From NCBI RefSeq assembly GCF_002159665.1, contig NZ_NFJC01000015.1, positions 1 through 64,000 on the forward strand: 64,000 nucleotides of DNA, in the 5' to 3' direction. This DNA comes from Desulfovibrio sp. An276 (lineage in GTDB: Bacteria; Desulfobacterota; Desulfovibrionia; Desulfovibrionales; Desulfovibrionaceae). Of the stretch, positions 26,788-33,570 are shown piece after piece (within the stretch, counting starts at the first letter, position 1; each line of letters opens with the position of its first letter). Under the pieces are notes generated by a model, which saw only the letters and a program-made list of their open reading frames with translations, made no database searches and was not told where the DNA came from. The position numbers were made by a program, and so were the translations under genes.

Positions 26788-27324
26788 CTAAAAACCCTTA
26801 ACGACACTTCTGCACGCATCAACACGATTAAGCCAGCCTTTGAGAAATTTGGCGTTATTCCCGTTCTTTGCGATGCTACGATAGAACTTGTCACGCTCAT
26901 CGCAAAGCCTCAATGCTGTGGCCAAATCATCACAACTCATAAGCGCAGCCTTGGTCTCTGGTCCATACAAACCATCATCAGAAACATTAAGCGCCCTTTG
27001 AAGAAGTTTAACGCTTTGTTTGGCGCCAGCGTTAACAGAGCTGTCATAGAAGACGATAGCGACACGAGCGGGCCAATCATCCAAATCCAGGTTATCCCAG
27101 AAGTTGTGTTTGAAGAGGGCCTTCTGGATCTCTGGTGTGACGGCGAGAACATCATTCCTGTCGACAGTGCCGTCATCGTTTATGTCAGTATTGGTACTCC
27201 TGAGAAATTTCAAAGAGACACCGTACTTGGTAGCGCCGCCTGTGTCGTCGGGATCATCGGACCAGTAGCCCTCCCACTTGCACACATGCTCATGTGCAAC
27301 ATCAAATGCCCTTTGGTCAGCCAT
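26788..27324 (-). CDS. GH108 lysozyme (endolysin-like)
   Basis: A 178-aa glycoside hydrolase 108 family muramidase. The catalytic Glu is in HVCKWEGYWSDDPDDTGGAT (about residues 13-32). An EF-hand/dockerin-like calcium loop, DINDDGTVDRND, lies at about 47-58 in an insertion seen in some relatives. The C-terminal peptidoglycan-binding part has GLYGPETKAAL and DERDKFYRSIAKN. No signal peptide is seen, so release would depend on a holin; a candidate is at 35588-36115. GGAGG precedes ATG. It is divergent from the exonuclease gene. Confidence 0.92.
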   Translation of the reverse strand: MADQRAFDVAHEHVCKWEGYWSDDPDDTGGATKYGVSLKFLRSTNTDINDDGTVDRNDVLAVTPEIQKALFKHNFWDNLDLDDWPARVAIVFYDSSVNAGAKQSVKLLQRALNVSDDGLYGPETKAALMSCDDLATALRLCDERDKFYRSIAKNGNNAKFLKGWLNRVDACRSVVKGF

Positions 27325-27360
27325 AGAGAAACCTCCAAATGTTTCTCTATAAGTATGATT

Positions 27361-27395
27361 AAATTTTTAGGGGTAATTTATGTTATAAGGATATG
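27361..27395 (+). promoter_or_regulatory. Phage promoter-like element, copy 1
   Basis: An ATTTTTAGGGG segment followed by TGTTATAAGGATATG. The following transcript would form ATGAGA/TCTCAT (27397-27425 region), with AAGGAGG in the loop and the start codon of the next gene in the 3' arm, so translation may be gated. Confidence 0.75.
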
Positions 27396-27422
27396 TATGA
27401 GAAAAGTGTAAGGAGGTGTCTC

Positions 27423-27980
27423 ATGCGACATATTGTTGTTGATATAGAGACCATCGGTATAGAGCCGGGATGTGTAATTCTTGAGATTGGTGCTGCGTCA
27501 TTTATCCATGGTCAGACTAAAGACATCACAGATACGTTCAGTGTGTCCATAGACAAAGAGCTCTCCACAAGGTTGCCAGCCAGGATCACCGTGGAGACCA
27601 GAAGCTGGTGGATTAAGAACTTCCCTATTGTATATGGAGAAGTTCTCAGGGATTGTAAAAAGAACGGTCTTTCCCCGAAAGAGGCGCTGGAGAAATTCAA
27701 CGCCTGGATTTTCGACAGCTCCAAAGACCAGGACATATGGTTCTGGGGTAATGGCCCGGAATTCGATATGTCCATATTGGGGTACTACTACGACCAGGTT
27801 AAAGTCGTAGAAAACCCATTCAATTTTCGCAGGGTGGCGTCCATACGAAGCCTTGGGGCGCTGCTGCCAGGTGTGAGCCTGGGCTCTGGTATCAAGAACG
27901 AAAGACCGCATCGATCTGTGCATGATGCGGTCTATGAGGCACGTGTGCTCCAAAGGTTTATCAACGAGCACATCAGGTAA
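27423..27980 (+). CDS. DEDDh 3'-5' exonuclease
   Basis: A 185-aa DnaQ-like exonuclease. Motif I is DIETIGIEPG (Asp, Glu), motif II holds the Asp in WGNGPEFDMSIL, and motif III is HRSVHDAVYEA (His, Asp). The rather short form with WFWGNGPEFD resembles phage-type exonucleases (DexA/Rv2179c-like). It probably trims DNA or RNA during phage replication. The AAGGAGG site and ATG fall in a predicted hairpin. Confidence 0.9.
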   Translation: MRHIVVDIETIGIEPGCVILEIGAASFIHGQTKDITDTFSVSIDKELSTRLPARITVETRSWWIKNFPIVYGEVLRDCKKNGLSPKEALEKFNAWIFDSSKDQDIWFWGNGPEFDMSILGYYYDQVKVVENPFNFRRVASIRSLGALLPGVSLGSGIKNERPHRSVHDAVYEARVLQRFINEHIR

Positions 27981-28020
27981 TCTCATTATTTTCTGACAAC
28001 ATGTCAAAAGGAGTAAAGAA

Positions 28021-28290
28021 ATGGCGACTATCGCTGCGTACGTGGCCGTGGCCACACTGAGTTTTGTCAATGGTGAAATATTTGAGGCCGTCGGTGATGG
28101 CTTCGAAACCTACGATGCCTGCATGGTTCAGGCCGAGGCCGATGCCAAGAATATGGCTCTGGCAGCCGAGGAGCAAGAGAAGCGGTTAGCTCACAAAGTG
28201 CTGAAACACATAAACGTCGAATGTGTGTTCGTTGATAACTTCGATGGGCATACGGGATACATCCCTCTGGAGGAATACTATGGCAATTAA
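28021..28290 (+). CDS. Unknown 89-aa protein
   Basis: AAAAGGAG precedes the ATG. The product has an N-terminal beta-rich part (AAYVAVATLSFVNGEIFEAV) and a middle helix (ADAKNMALAAEEQEKRLAHKV). Its end overlaps the next gene by 11 bp, so they are coupled. No family is recognised. Confidence 0.75.
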   Translation: MATIAAYVAVATLSFVNGEIFEAVGDGFETYDACMVQAEADAKNMALAAEEQEKRLAHKVLKHINVECVFVDNFDGHTGYIPLEEYYGN

Positions 28291-28921
28291 AAGGACTTAC
28301 CAGGTCGGTCTGTCCACACTGATATACATGTTCATACTCGTGGCTCTCTCCTTCATCGTTGGGTGCTACGGATTATTTGTTTCATATGTGTCAAGAGACA
28401 AGGTGGACATCTACTATACGAGATGCATCACGCTGATGGAAGAAAACTCCAAACTGCGTGAACAATTGGCGAATGTCGCTCCTGCCAGCAAGAAAGTGGA
28501 GATGGTGTTCAACGTTGGTGACGATGAGTTCGCTCCCAAAACGCTGGCCAGAGCGAATCGGAACCTTCTTAACATCCGTTATTTCGGCGGAGAAAAGTTC
28601 AAAGGTACAATTGGTGTTGATAAACATAATCATGTTATATTTTCACATCCAGCATTCTCTGTTCGTGCCGGGGCTATAATTCTAAAAAACTACGAGAAGA
28701 AGCACGGCATCAAGACCATCAAAGACATGATTCATCGCTTTGCTGAAGGTAATCGAGAACAGTACATCAAGTTTGTCTGCAAGTGGCTCGATGTACACCC
28801 AACACAGAAGATCAGTATAACAAAGAACCTCCATCGCATACTCCCTGCCATGATAAAGTTTGAAACTGGCGAGGATGTTGGCATGGAGTATACAGAAATA
28901 ATCAATGCAATCATTAGCTAG
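28280..28921 (+). CDS. Membrane-anchored 'structural protein P5'-like protein
   Basis: A 213-aa protein with one membrane helix (about residues 8-32), a short coiled stretch, and a C-terminal domain with the pattern of proteins annotated as phage structural protein P5. The pattern is LLNIRYFG, KHNHVIFSHPAFSVRAGAIILKNY, KKHGIKTIKDMIHRFAEG, then YIKFVCKWLDV and a final helix with ILPAMIKFETGED. Such domains usually stand alone; the membrane anchor is unusual. Cell-wall association is an inference. GGAGG precedes ATG. Confidence 0.75.
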   Translation: MAIKRTYQVGLSTLIYMFILVALSFIVGCYGLFVSYVSRDKVDIYYTRCITLMEENSKLREQLANVAPASKKVEMVFNVGDDEFAPKTLARANRNLLNIRYFGGEKFKGTIGVDKHNHVIFSHPAFSVRAGAIILKNYEKKHGIKTIKDMIHRFAEGNREQYIKFVCKWLDVHPTQKISITKNLHRILPAMIKFETGEDVGMEYTEIINAIIS

Positions 28922-28923
28922 AC

Positions 28924-28959
28924 AAATGATATAATTGACTGCTTAAATGATATAATTGA
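28924..28959. repeat. Two 15-bp direct repeats 21 bp apart
   Basis: AAATGATATAATTGA occurs at 28924-28938 and 28945-28959, exactly two helical turns apart. Each holds TATAAT. They may be a tandem operator or a doubled -10 element. Confidence 0.6.
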
Positions 28960-28973
28960 AAAACAGTCTGGTT

Positions 28974-29000
28974 GGCGGGGCGTAGAAACCTCGCCTTTTT
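28974..29000 (+). terminator. Terminator after the P5-like gene
   Basis: GGCGGGG pairs with CCTCGCC, followed by TTTTTG. Confidence 0.75.
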
Positions 29001-29016
29001 GTTACCCTGAAAAATT

Positions 29017-29077
29017 AGATTTTCAGGGGTCGTTTTTGTTATAAGGTTATGAAGGGAGAAATGTAAGTATTCCCTTC
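29017..29077 (+). promoter_or_regulatory. Phage promoter-like element, copy 2, with 5' stem-loop
   Basis: AGATTTTCAGGGG then TTTTTGTTATAAGGTTATG (29033-29051). Directly after it GAAGGGA (29051-29057) pairs with TCCCTTC (29071-29077), and the loop holds AATGTAAG. Confidence 0.8.
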
Positions 29078-29141
29078 GTTTTTCTATAAATGAAAAACCC
29101 CAGGCATGAGGAAATGCTCTGGGTATTCTGTGAGGTTTATT

Positions 29142-29528
29142 ATGGAAAGAGTAGAAGTCATCCGTGGTCTGTATGAAGTACGTATTAGCACTGCTGGCGA
29201 TATTGAGTGGAGAAGCGTCGATGTACAGCGCCTCAGTTTAATAGGCATTATCAGCCTTATTCGAAAGCTCATAAAGAATCCAAAGCTTATCCATGATTTG
29301 GCAGAAGAGGCCGCCAAACAACTCCTCTCTGTCCCGTCCTCCCAGAACATCACTCTTGGAGAGGGTGATGCGTACAAATCCCTTGTTGAAGTCATTGCAT
29401 ACGACGACCTCACAATGATGGTCACTGGCGAGGCCGCCGGACGAATCAACCTCTTCCGCTTGGTTCCCGCAATTGTTCGCGGGATCAAGCAGGCAAAGAG
29501 AGAGTTCAAGGAGATTAAGGCTATCTAG
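29142..29528 (+). CDS. Unknown 128-aa phage protein
   Basis: The first gene after promoter copy 2. It starts MERVEVIRGLYEVRISTAG with two beta strands, then a helical central part (LIGIISLIRKLIKNPKLIHDLAEEAAKQLL) and a C-terminal helix rich in Arg/Lys. GAGG lies upstream of the ATG. No membrane segment and no known family. Confidence 0.75.
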   Translation: MERVEVIRGLYEVRISTAGDIEWRSVDVQRLSLIGIISLIRKLIKNPKLIHDLAEEAAKQLLSVPSSQNITLGEGDAYKSLVEVIAYDDLTMMVTGEAAGRINLFRLVPAIVRGIKQAKREFKEIKAI

Positions 29529-29620
29529 CCACACCTTGAACTCCATGCCCATGTCCCTACCTGCCAACGCACTCTGTGAATTGGCAAGCTTTCTCTATTC
29601 ACCGTAAGGAGGTGATTACC

Positions 29621-29662
29621 ATGTTATTCTGGCCTTTCCCTCGGCCAATTCCCGTTAAATAA
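29621..29662 (+). CDS. 13-codon peptide with perfect Shine-Dalgarno
   Basis: The frame MLFWPFPRPIPVK follows AAGGAGGTGATT, the exact complement of the 16S rRNA tail, at ideal spacing. It is rich in Pro and aromatic residues and lies 18 bp upstream of the 58-aa gene, so it could be a leader peptide. Its reality rests only on the ribosome binding site. Confidence 0.4.
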   Translation: MLFWPFPRPIPVK

Positions 29663-29680
29663 CTAAAAAGGAGAACACCT

Positions 29681-29857
29681 ATGGATGTCAAGAAAATGGA
29701 ATATTGGGGCAGCTCAAGGGTTGTCCCGACAGTCCGCCATAACTTGGCGGGAGAATTCAATAATGTAAAATTTCCGTCCCGTAAATGCGAGATGGAAAAA
29801 ACTCCTGATGTGTGTTCGTACATCAGGAAGAACCGTGGAGGTACTACAAATGGCTAA
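29681..29857 (+). CDS. Unknown 58-aa protein
   Basis: A short frame with AAAAGGAG before ATG. The product is MDVKKMEYWGSSRVVPTVRH and so on: basic, no membrane helix. Its last codons overlap the start of the next gene by 8 bp, an arrangement typical of coupled phage genes. Confidence 0.6.
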   Translation: MDVKKMEYWGSSRVVPTVRHNLAGEFNNVKFPSRKCEMEKTPDVCSYIRKNRGGTTNG

Positions 29858-30035
29858 GATCTATCTTTCTGAAGAGAAGTCGTTGCCACCAGAACAGCGT
29901 CCTGATGCTTCCGGCTACAAGGCCGAGAAGCAGGCACAAAAATGGTCCAAGCCCAAGACGAAAGTCTATGGGCAGACCTTCGACCCGGCAGTAGCCGGGT
30001 GTCTCTTACCAGAAAGGAGGCGCTACTGGAGATAG
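29850..30035 (+). CDS. Unknown 61-aa basic protein
   Basis: ATG at 29850 follows GGAGG. The product is Lys/Pro-rich (SEEKSLPPEQRPDASGYKAE, then QKWSKPKTKVYG), with no membrane segment. The stem-loop at 30016-30042 (GGAGGCGCTA/TAGCGCCTCC) overlaps its stop codon. Confidence 0.65.
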   Translation: MAKIYLSEEKSLPPEQRPDASGYKAEKQAQKWSKPKTKVYGQTFDPAVAGCLLPERRRYWR

Positions 30036-30065
30036 CGCCTCCCTCAATTAAATAATCAACTCGAC

Positions 30066-30110
30066 GGGAGCAGTTATCTGTTAAGATAACTGCTCCCCCT
30101 TATCTTTATT
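30066..30110 (+). terminator. Terminator with a 14-bp stem
   Basis: GGGAGCAGTTATCT (30066-30079) pairs perfectly with AGATAACTGCTCCC (30084-30097), then a T-rich run. Confidence 0.8.
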
Positions 30111-30162
30111 ATTTTAGCCCACCATGTCAAGTACTAATTTTTCTCCAGTAAATGTTGTTTTA

Positions 30163-30255
30163 CGCCAATAACTGGCGAAAACTCGTTATGCAAAATTATA
30201 CCTTATTGGGTATAAAACTCCCTGTATCCCCTGTTATTATACCCTATCAGGTATA
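30163..30255. promoter_or_regulatory. Cluster of three operator-like palindromes
   Basis: CGCCA-N5-TGGCG lies at 30163-30177. Two copies of TATACC-N6-GGTATA lie at 30197-30214 and 30238-30255, centres 41 bp apart (about four helical turns). They sit between a terminator and promoter copy 3. A dimeric repressor site is the simplest reading. Confidence 0.65.
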
Positions 30256-30300
30256 CGGTTCTTTTTTAGCTCTTGCCAACCATGCTGTTTTGCAGTATTA

Positions 30301-30333
30301 AATTTTTAGTGCCCATTTTTGTTATAAGGATGT
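30301..30333 (+). promoter_or_regulatory. Phage promoter-like element, copy 3
   Basis: AAATTTTTAG, then a TTTTTGTTATAAGGATG core (30318-30333). This copy lacks the GGGG block. Confidence 0.7.
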
Positions 30334-30364
30334 ACAAAAATGACGTTTAGCGATGGAGGCTAGT

Positions 30365-30754
30365 ATGGATTTGGTAAACCTTACTCCTCACGCTGTTGTT
30401 TTGTATGAAAGAGGTGCCTGCGAAGAAGTTGGTGGCAGGCTTGTTCTAAAAAACAAAAGCGCGAGGGGATTTGTCAGTATTCCCAGCTCTGGATTGTCCA
30501 GAGTACGTCTCGGAGAAGAAGACCATGGTGCGATAAAAATCGGGAAGAGATTTGTTCCTCTTACAAAAATGGAGTATGGGGAACCTGTGGGGCTTCCAGA
30601 AAAAAGAGAGAACACTATGTTCATTGTTTCTGCCATAACTGCTACTGCAGCGGCTAAATCTGGAAGAGAAACAGACGATCTTCTTATTCCCGCTGGGGTA
30701 GTCAGGGATGAACGTGGAATTGTTATTGGTTGTACGAAATTCGCCGTACTATAA
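30365..30754 (+). CDS. 'LTPHA' family phage protein, copy 1
   Basis: A 129-aa protein starting MDLVNLTPHAVVLYE. The N-terminal LTPHA(V/I) motif marks a common phage gene family of unknown role. The C-terminal part has SAITATAAAKSGRETDDLLIPAG and ends GCTKFAVL. A clear paralog lies at 55463-55861 with the same order of motifs. It is the first gene behind the operator cluster and promoter copy 3. Confidence 0.85.
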   Translation: MDLVNLTPHAVVLYERGACEEVGGRLVLKNKSARGFVSIPSSGLSRVRLGEEDHGAIKIGKRFVPLTKMEYGEPVGLPEKRENTMFIVSAITATAAAKSGRETDDLLIPAGVVRDERGIVIGCTKFAVL

Positions 30755-30766
30755 AGGAGGTAGTAG

Positions 30767-30988
30767 TTGGAAAATCTTAAGCCCGTTGAATTACGGTTAT
30801 CTGATGGGCGTAACACAGTAAACATCAAGTTCATCAATGGTGAGCCGATGATAAATATTGAGCAGCTTTCGAGAGTTATTGGGCTGACATCTGACCAGCT
30901 AAAAGAAGTCTACAAGATTACAGAAACAGTGCAGCGCAATTACGCGTCACTAAAATATCTGGTTACACAACCAGAGAAAAACAATTAA
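30767..30988 (+). CDS. Unknown 73-aa protein, TTG start
   Basis: TTG at 30767 is chosen because AAAGGAGG lies 7 bases ahead. It has a beta start (KPVELRLSDGRNTVNIKFING), then a likely helix-turn-helix-like end (NIEQLSRVIGLTSDQLKEVYKI). A small DNA-binding regulator is possible. Confidence 0.7.
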   Translation: MENLKPVELRLSDGRNTVNIKFINGEPMINIEQLSRVIGLTSDQLKEVYKITETVQRNYASLKYLVTQPEKNN

Positions 30989-31009
30989 GCAACCAACTAC
31001 ATCATAATT

Positions 31010-31045
31010 AGGGGATCGACCATCCATGGCCGGTCCCCTTTTGCT
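31010..31045 (+). terminator. Probable terminator
   Basis: AGGGGATCGACC pairs with GGCCGGTCCCCT, followed by TTTTGCTTT. Confidence 0.65.
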
Positions 31046-31064
31046 TTATCCAAGGAGAAGCAAG

Positions 31065-31826
31065 ATGGAAAACACCCGCTTTGTTTGCCTGCCCATTTTC
31101 AACATCGACACCACCAAGGTTCGCATCACGTACGACTCCAGCAAGGACATCTTCTGGGTTTGTGAATATGACGCGGCACTCCTGGGGCGCACAACAAACT
31201 ATCCAAGCCGCTCAAAGTCGGTACCCATGATCAAGAAGGAGTGCGCAAACAACGTTCCGTTCTACAACGGTATGTTCGAAAGCTACAGAGCGCTGACTGT
31301 AGCCATGCTCCTCAAATGGCTTGAGGTCAGAAATCGCCCTGAATGTGCTGACTATGTGCGTGAGCATGTGGTTCCGCACCTTATGGCCATGAGGGACAAG
31401 ATAATCTCTCAGCGTAAAGAGCAGGTCCTTCTGCCTGAAGATATGCAGCAGAAGTCGGATCCTGCAAAATCAAAGGAGAGTACCATGCGCAAAGAAACCA
31501 ATGAATTGCATTCCGATAAGAAATCGGATACACTTATGGCTGCAGTAAGCAAGATTATCGGTGACATGGAGCTGTCACTGTTCGCAAAGTTTGCCAGTAC
31601 ATATGTACAAACCCCTGTTACTGAGTCATCTATTATTGAGACTCTGCTGAACAACGGACTTATTGACAAAGAATCTGTCTACAGCGGTGATGCCTGGAAG
31701 ACTGGCCTGCTCCGGTACGGGGCAATGGCAAAGCCCGTTATCCGTGATGGTCAGATAAAATACCTTCCCGGCATCATTGTCACACCAGAAGGTCAGAGGC
31801 AGATTGCTCTGCTTCTGGAGAAGTAA
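31065..31826 (+). CDS. Antirepressor-like regulator (KilA-C-like C-terminus)
   Basis: A 253-aa protein. The N-terminal half (about residues 1-120) may be a diverged Bro-N-like domain (RFVCLPIFNIDTTKVRITYD, ILWVCEYDAALLG pattern). A charged linker follows. The C-terminal part (about 185-253) resembles the KilA-C/antirepressor C-terminal pattern: SIIETLLNNGLIDKE, GLLRYGAMAKPVI, IIVTPEGQRQIALLLEK. That type reads DNA or repressors in phages. Family assignment is from pattern only. AAGGAG precedes ATG. Confidence 0.65.
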   Translation: MENTRFVCLPIFNIDTTKVRITYDSSKDIFWVCEYDAALLGRTTNYPSRSKSVPMIKKECANNVPFYNGMFESYRALTVAMLLKWLEVRNRPECADYVREHVVPHLMAMRDKIISQRKEQVLLPEDMQQKSDPAKSKESTMRKETNELHSDKKSDTLMAAVSKIIGDMELSLFAKFASTYVQTPVTESSIIETLLNNGLIDKESVYSGDAWKTGLLRYGAMAKPVIRDGQIKYLPGIIVTPEGQRQIALLLEK

Positions 31827-31849
31827 AAAAATAAGAGAAATAAAATATT

Positions 31850-31876
31850 GGTAGCGGCATGTATTTTGCCGCTACC
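31850..31876 (+). other. Stem-loop between genes, no T-run
   Basis: GGTAGCGGCA pairs perfectly with TGCCGCTACC around a 7-base loop; it is followed by the ribosome binding site of the next gene. Confidence 0.7.
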
Positions 31877-31894
31877 CTACAGAGGAGAGCCAGA

Positions 31895-32383
31895 ATGGAG
31901 CTAGTTGACAAAGTTCCTGGCAATGATGATGACTTAAAGGTAAGCGTAGTCTATAAACACGACAATATAGACTATGTGATCGAAGAAGAGGTAGATGGGC
32001 TGCATAGACGCATAATTGATATCCATGTCACGCCTATCTGCATTCACCGAATTGTGGCTCCGGAAAAGTTGTCACGACCTAAAATGATGGATATTTGGGG
32101 AACATTCTTCGACAAGAAGTACGACAAGACCGAGCCCATAAATGTGTTATGCCTGTTCCTTGATGATGATGGCAAGGTGAGCAAGCAGGTAAGGGGTACT
32201 GTCTTTCCCTACCACGGTATGGCCAAATTCACGGTAAAGGCGAAATCTCGGAAGGAGTACACCGCAGTGGTGGACTGCAAGGTTGACCAGGGACCCCTCA
32301 TCGAAGCCATGCTGAAATGCAAGAGGGCCACGACTGATATGCTGACCGAAGATGATTTTGAAGGACTTGTGTCCTGGGAGTAA
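31895..32383 (+). CDS. Unknown 162-aa protein
   Basis: AGAGGAG precedes ATG. The product is strand-rich, with acidic N-terminus (VPGNDDDLKVSVVYKHDNIDYVIEEEVDG), no signal peptide. A stretch KFTVKAKSRKEYTAVVDCKVD suggests a beta-sandwich. It overlaps no neighbour and lies 6 bp from the next gene. Not recognised. Confidence 0.72.
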   Translation: MELVDKVPGNDDDLKVSVVYKHDNIDYVIEEEVDGLHRRIIDIHVTPICIHRIVAPEKLSRPKMMDIWGTFFDKKYDKTEPINVLCLFLDDDGKVSKQVRGTVFPYHGMAKFTVKAKSRKEYTAVVDCKVDQGPLIEAMLKCKRATTDMLTEDDFEGLVSWE

Positions 32384-32389
32384 GAACAA

Positions 32390-32575
32390 ATGCAATTTAT
32401 TGACGATGTAAAGAATTGGATTTCTGGTGTGTTTCTCGACAAAATAAGGCTGATTTCCGAAAATGTCGACCTTAAGCGGCGTAACAAACAGCTGTCGAAG
32501 GATTACGAAACTATCCTGAAGCAATACGAGAGCATAACCAAAAAGTATTATGCTCTTCTTTCTGAAAAGGGGTAG
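32390..32575 (+). CDS. Unknown 61-aa coiled-coil protein
   Basis: The product is helical with heptad-like spacing (LKRRNKQLSKDYETILKQYE, then SITKKYYALLSEK). It would form a small coiled coil. GGGAG lies 10 bases before ATG. A strong terminator follows. Confidence 0.68.
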   Translation: MQFIDDVKNWISGVFLDKIRLISENVDLKRRNKQLSKDYETILKQYESITKKYYALLSEKG

Positions 32576-32605
32576 AAGTCTTATACTTAAAAGAGTAGTA
32601 CAAAA

Positions 32606-32646
32606 AAGGGCGCTGCTCCAACAACGATGCGGCGCCCTTGTTTTTT
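32606..32646 (+). terminator. Rho-independent terminator
   Basis: AAGGGCGC pairs with GCGCCCTT, followed by GTTTTTT. Confidence 0.8.
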
Positions 32647-32649
32647 AGC

Positions 32650-32690
32650 CAATAGAAAAGCGAGCACTGTGTGCGCTACAGTGCTCGCTT
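32650..32690 (-). terminator. Terminator downstream of the tRNA gene
   Basis: A 13-bp perfect stem AAGCGAGCACTGT/ACAGTGCTCGCTT (32658-32670, 32678-32690). On the minus strand it ends in TTTTCTATT. Confidence 0.75.
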
Positions 32691-32730
32691 AACGAGGAGG
32701 GTACGGAAACCATAGGAGACAAGGTATGTG

Positions 32731-32822
32731 TGGCGGAGAGTGTACGATTCGAACGCACGGCAGGTAGTTAGCCTACGGCGGTTTTCAAGACCGCTGCCTT
32801 AAACCAGCTCGGCCAACTCTCC
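32731..32822 (-). tRNA. tRNA-Ser (UGA) with encoded CCA
   Basis: Read on the minus strand it begins GGAGAGTTGGCCGAG and ends CACTCTCCGCCA. The anticodon loop CTTGAAA gives anticodon UGA. It has the long variable arm of a class II tRNA and the T-loop GTTCGAATC. The 3' GCCA is encoded. It sits inside the AT-rich element, so it is likely phage-borne. Confidence 0.95.
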
Positions 32823-32827
32823 TGGTA

Positions 32828-32898
32828 ATGTTTGCCCGACAGTCTCCATAAACAGTAACAAAGGTGAACCAGCTCCCTGTCGGGCGAAATTTTTGGAT
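32828..32898. other. Long-range stem upstream of the tRNA
   Basis: TTGCCCGACAG and CTGTCGGGCGAA pair across about 34 bases and are followed on the plus strand by ATTTTT; it could end plus-strand transcripts. Confidence 0.5.
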
Positions 32899-32912
32899 TG
32901 GAAATTTGTAGC

Positions 32913-33019
32913 AGAACGTGCAGGATGTCCCGGAGCTATGTTACTTGGCAGGCAAGGCAGTAAAAGGAGAAAAACCTACCTTATTGTACGCTACGACGGG
33001 GAACCATCCTGCACGTTCT
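32913..33019. repeat. 15-bp perfect inverted repeat with 77-bp spacer
   Basis: AGAACGTGCAGGATG (32913-32927) and CATCCTGCACGTTCT (33005-33019). The right arm is inside the 3' end of the 57-aa gene on the minus strand. It could shape that mRNA's 3' end or mark an inserted mini-element. Confidence 0.6.
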
Positions 33020-33164
33020 TGGACCCCCTGACAGACAATTTGTTGAGATGCTCTGTTGCTTCAACAAATTCTCTTTGCGCAATATGACCATCTTTCAGTC
33101 GTTTGTCAAGCTCTTTTTTAGAATCTTCCACAAAATTTTCGAATTCTTTTTGTGATTTTTCCAT
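32991..33164 (-). CDS. Unknown 57-aa charged helical protein
   Basis: ATG at 33164 follows GAGGT and lies within the overlap with the upstream gene stop. The product is highly charged (EKSQKEFENFVEDSKKELDK), probably one long helix. It is the last gene of the minus-strand group. Confidence 0.65.
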   Translation of the reverse strand: MEKSQKEFENFVEDSKKELDKRLKDGHIAQREFVEATEHLNKLSVRGSKNVQDGSPS

Positions 33165-33165
33165 A

Positions 33166-33570
33166 CTACCTCTTTTTTGACTCACCAATGACAGAGCTCA
33201 CATACAGAATATCAATATTCTTGCATCGTGGAGTCATAATATACCAGTGATATCCGCTTCTGGATGTTTGAGCACAGACACTCACGGCATCGAGCATAAC
33301 CTTTAGAGAGTGGTAAATTGCACTGTCCGTATAGTCATCATCGAGAACAACTATATCGCACATGGATGCGTCTTCGAGGACATTGCCGATAGCCCAGGCA
33401 TTGTAGTTTATGCTTGTGTCCATTGGAGACCTGGCGTCAAGGGCAGGGCCAGTAACTGTCCAGCCAAAACGCCTGCCAAGAACATCGACAATATGGTCAG
33501 CCTTCTCGGTACTGTTCTCATCAAGCAACAGGTATACGATCACTTCTCTGTTGTTATTCTGAACTTCCAC
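33166..33570 (-). CDS. Unknown 134-aa protein, GTG start
   Basis: AGGAG precedes the GTG. The product has alternating strands and helices (IVYLLLDENSTEKADHIVDV, VVLDDDYTDSAIYHSLKVML). This pattern could be a small alpha/beta Rossmann-like fold. It overlaps the gene before it by 31 bp and the one after by none. Not recognised. Confidence 0.7.
   Translation of the reverse strand: MEVQNNNREVIVYLLLDENSTEKADHIVDVLGRRFGWTVTGPALDARSPMDTSINYNAWAIGNVLEDASMCDIVVLDDDYTDSAIYHSLKVMLDAVSVCAQTSRSGYHWYIMTPRCKNIDILYVSSVIGESKKR

Noticed and set aside
31065-31826. Full Bro-N antirepressor call
   Set aside because: Only the C-terminal pattern is convincing; the N-terminal domain is too diverged to name firmly.
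32893-33087. 64-codon plus-strand frame beside the tRNA
   Set aside because: It runs through the inverted repeat and antisense to the 57-aa gene. TTG start without a clear site.
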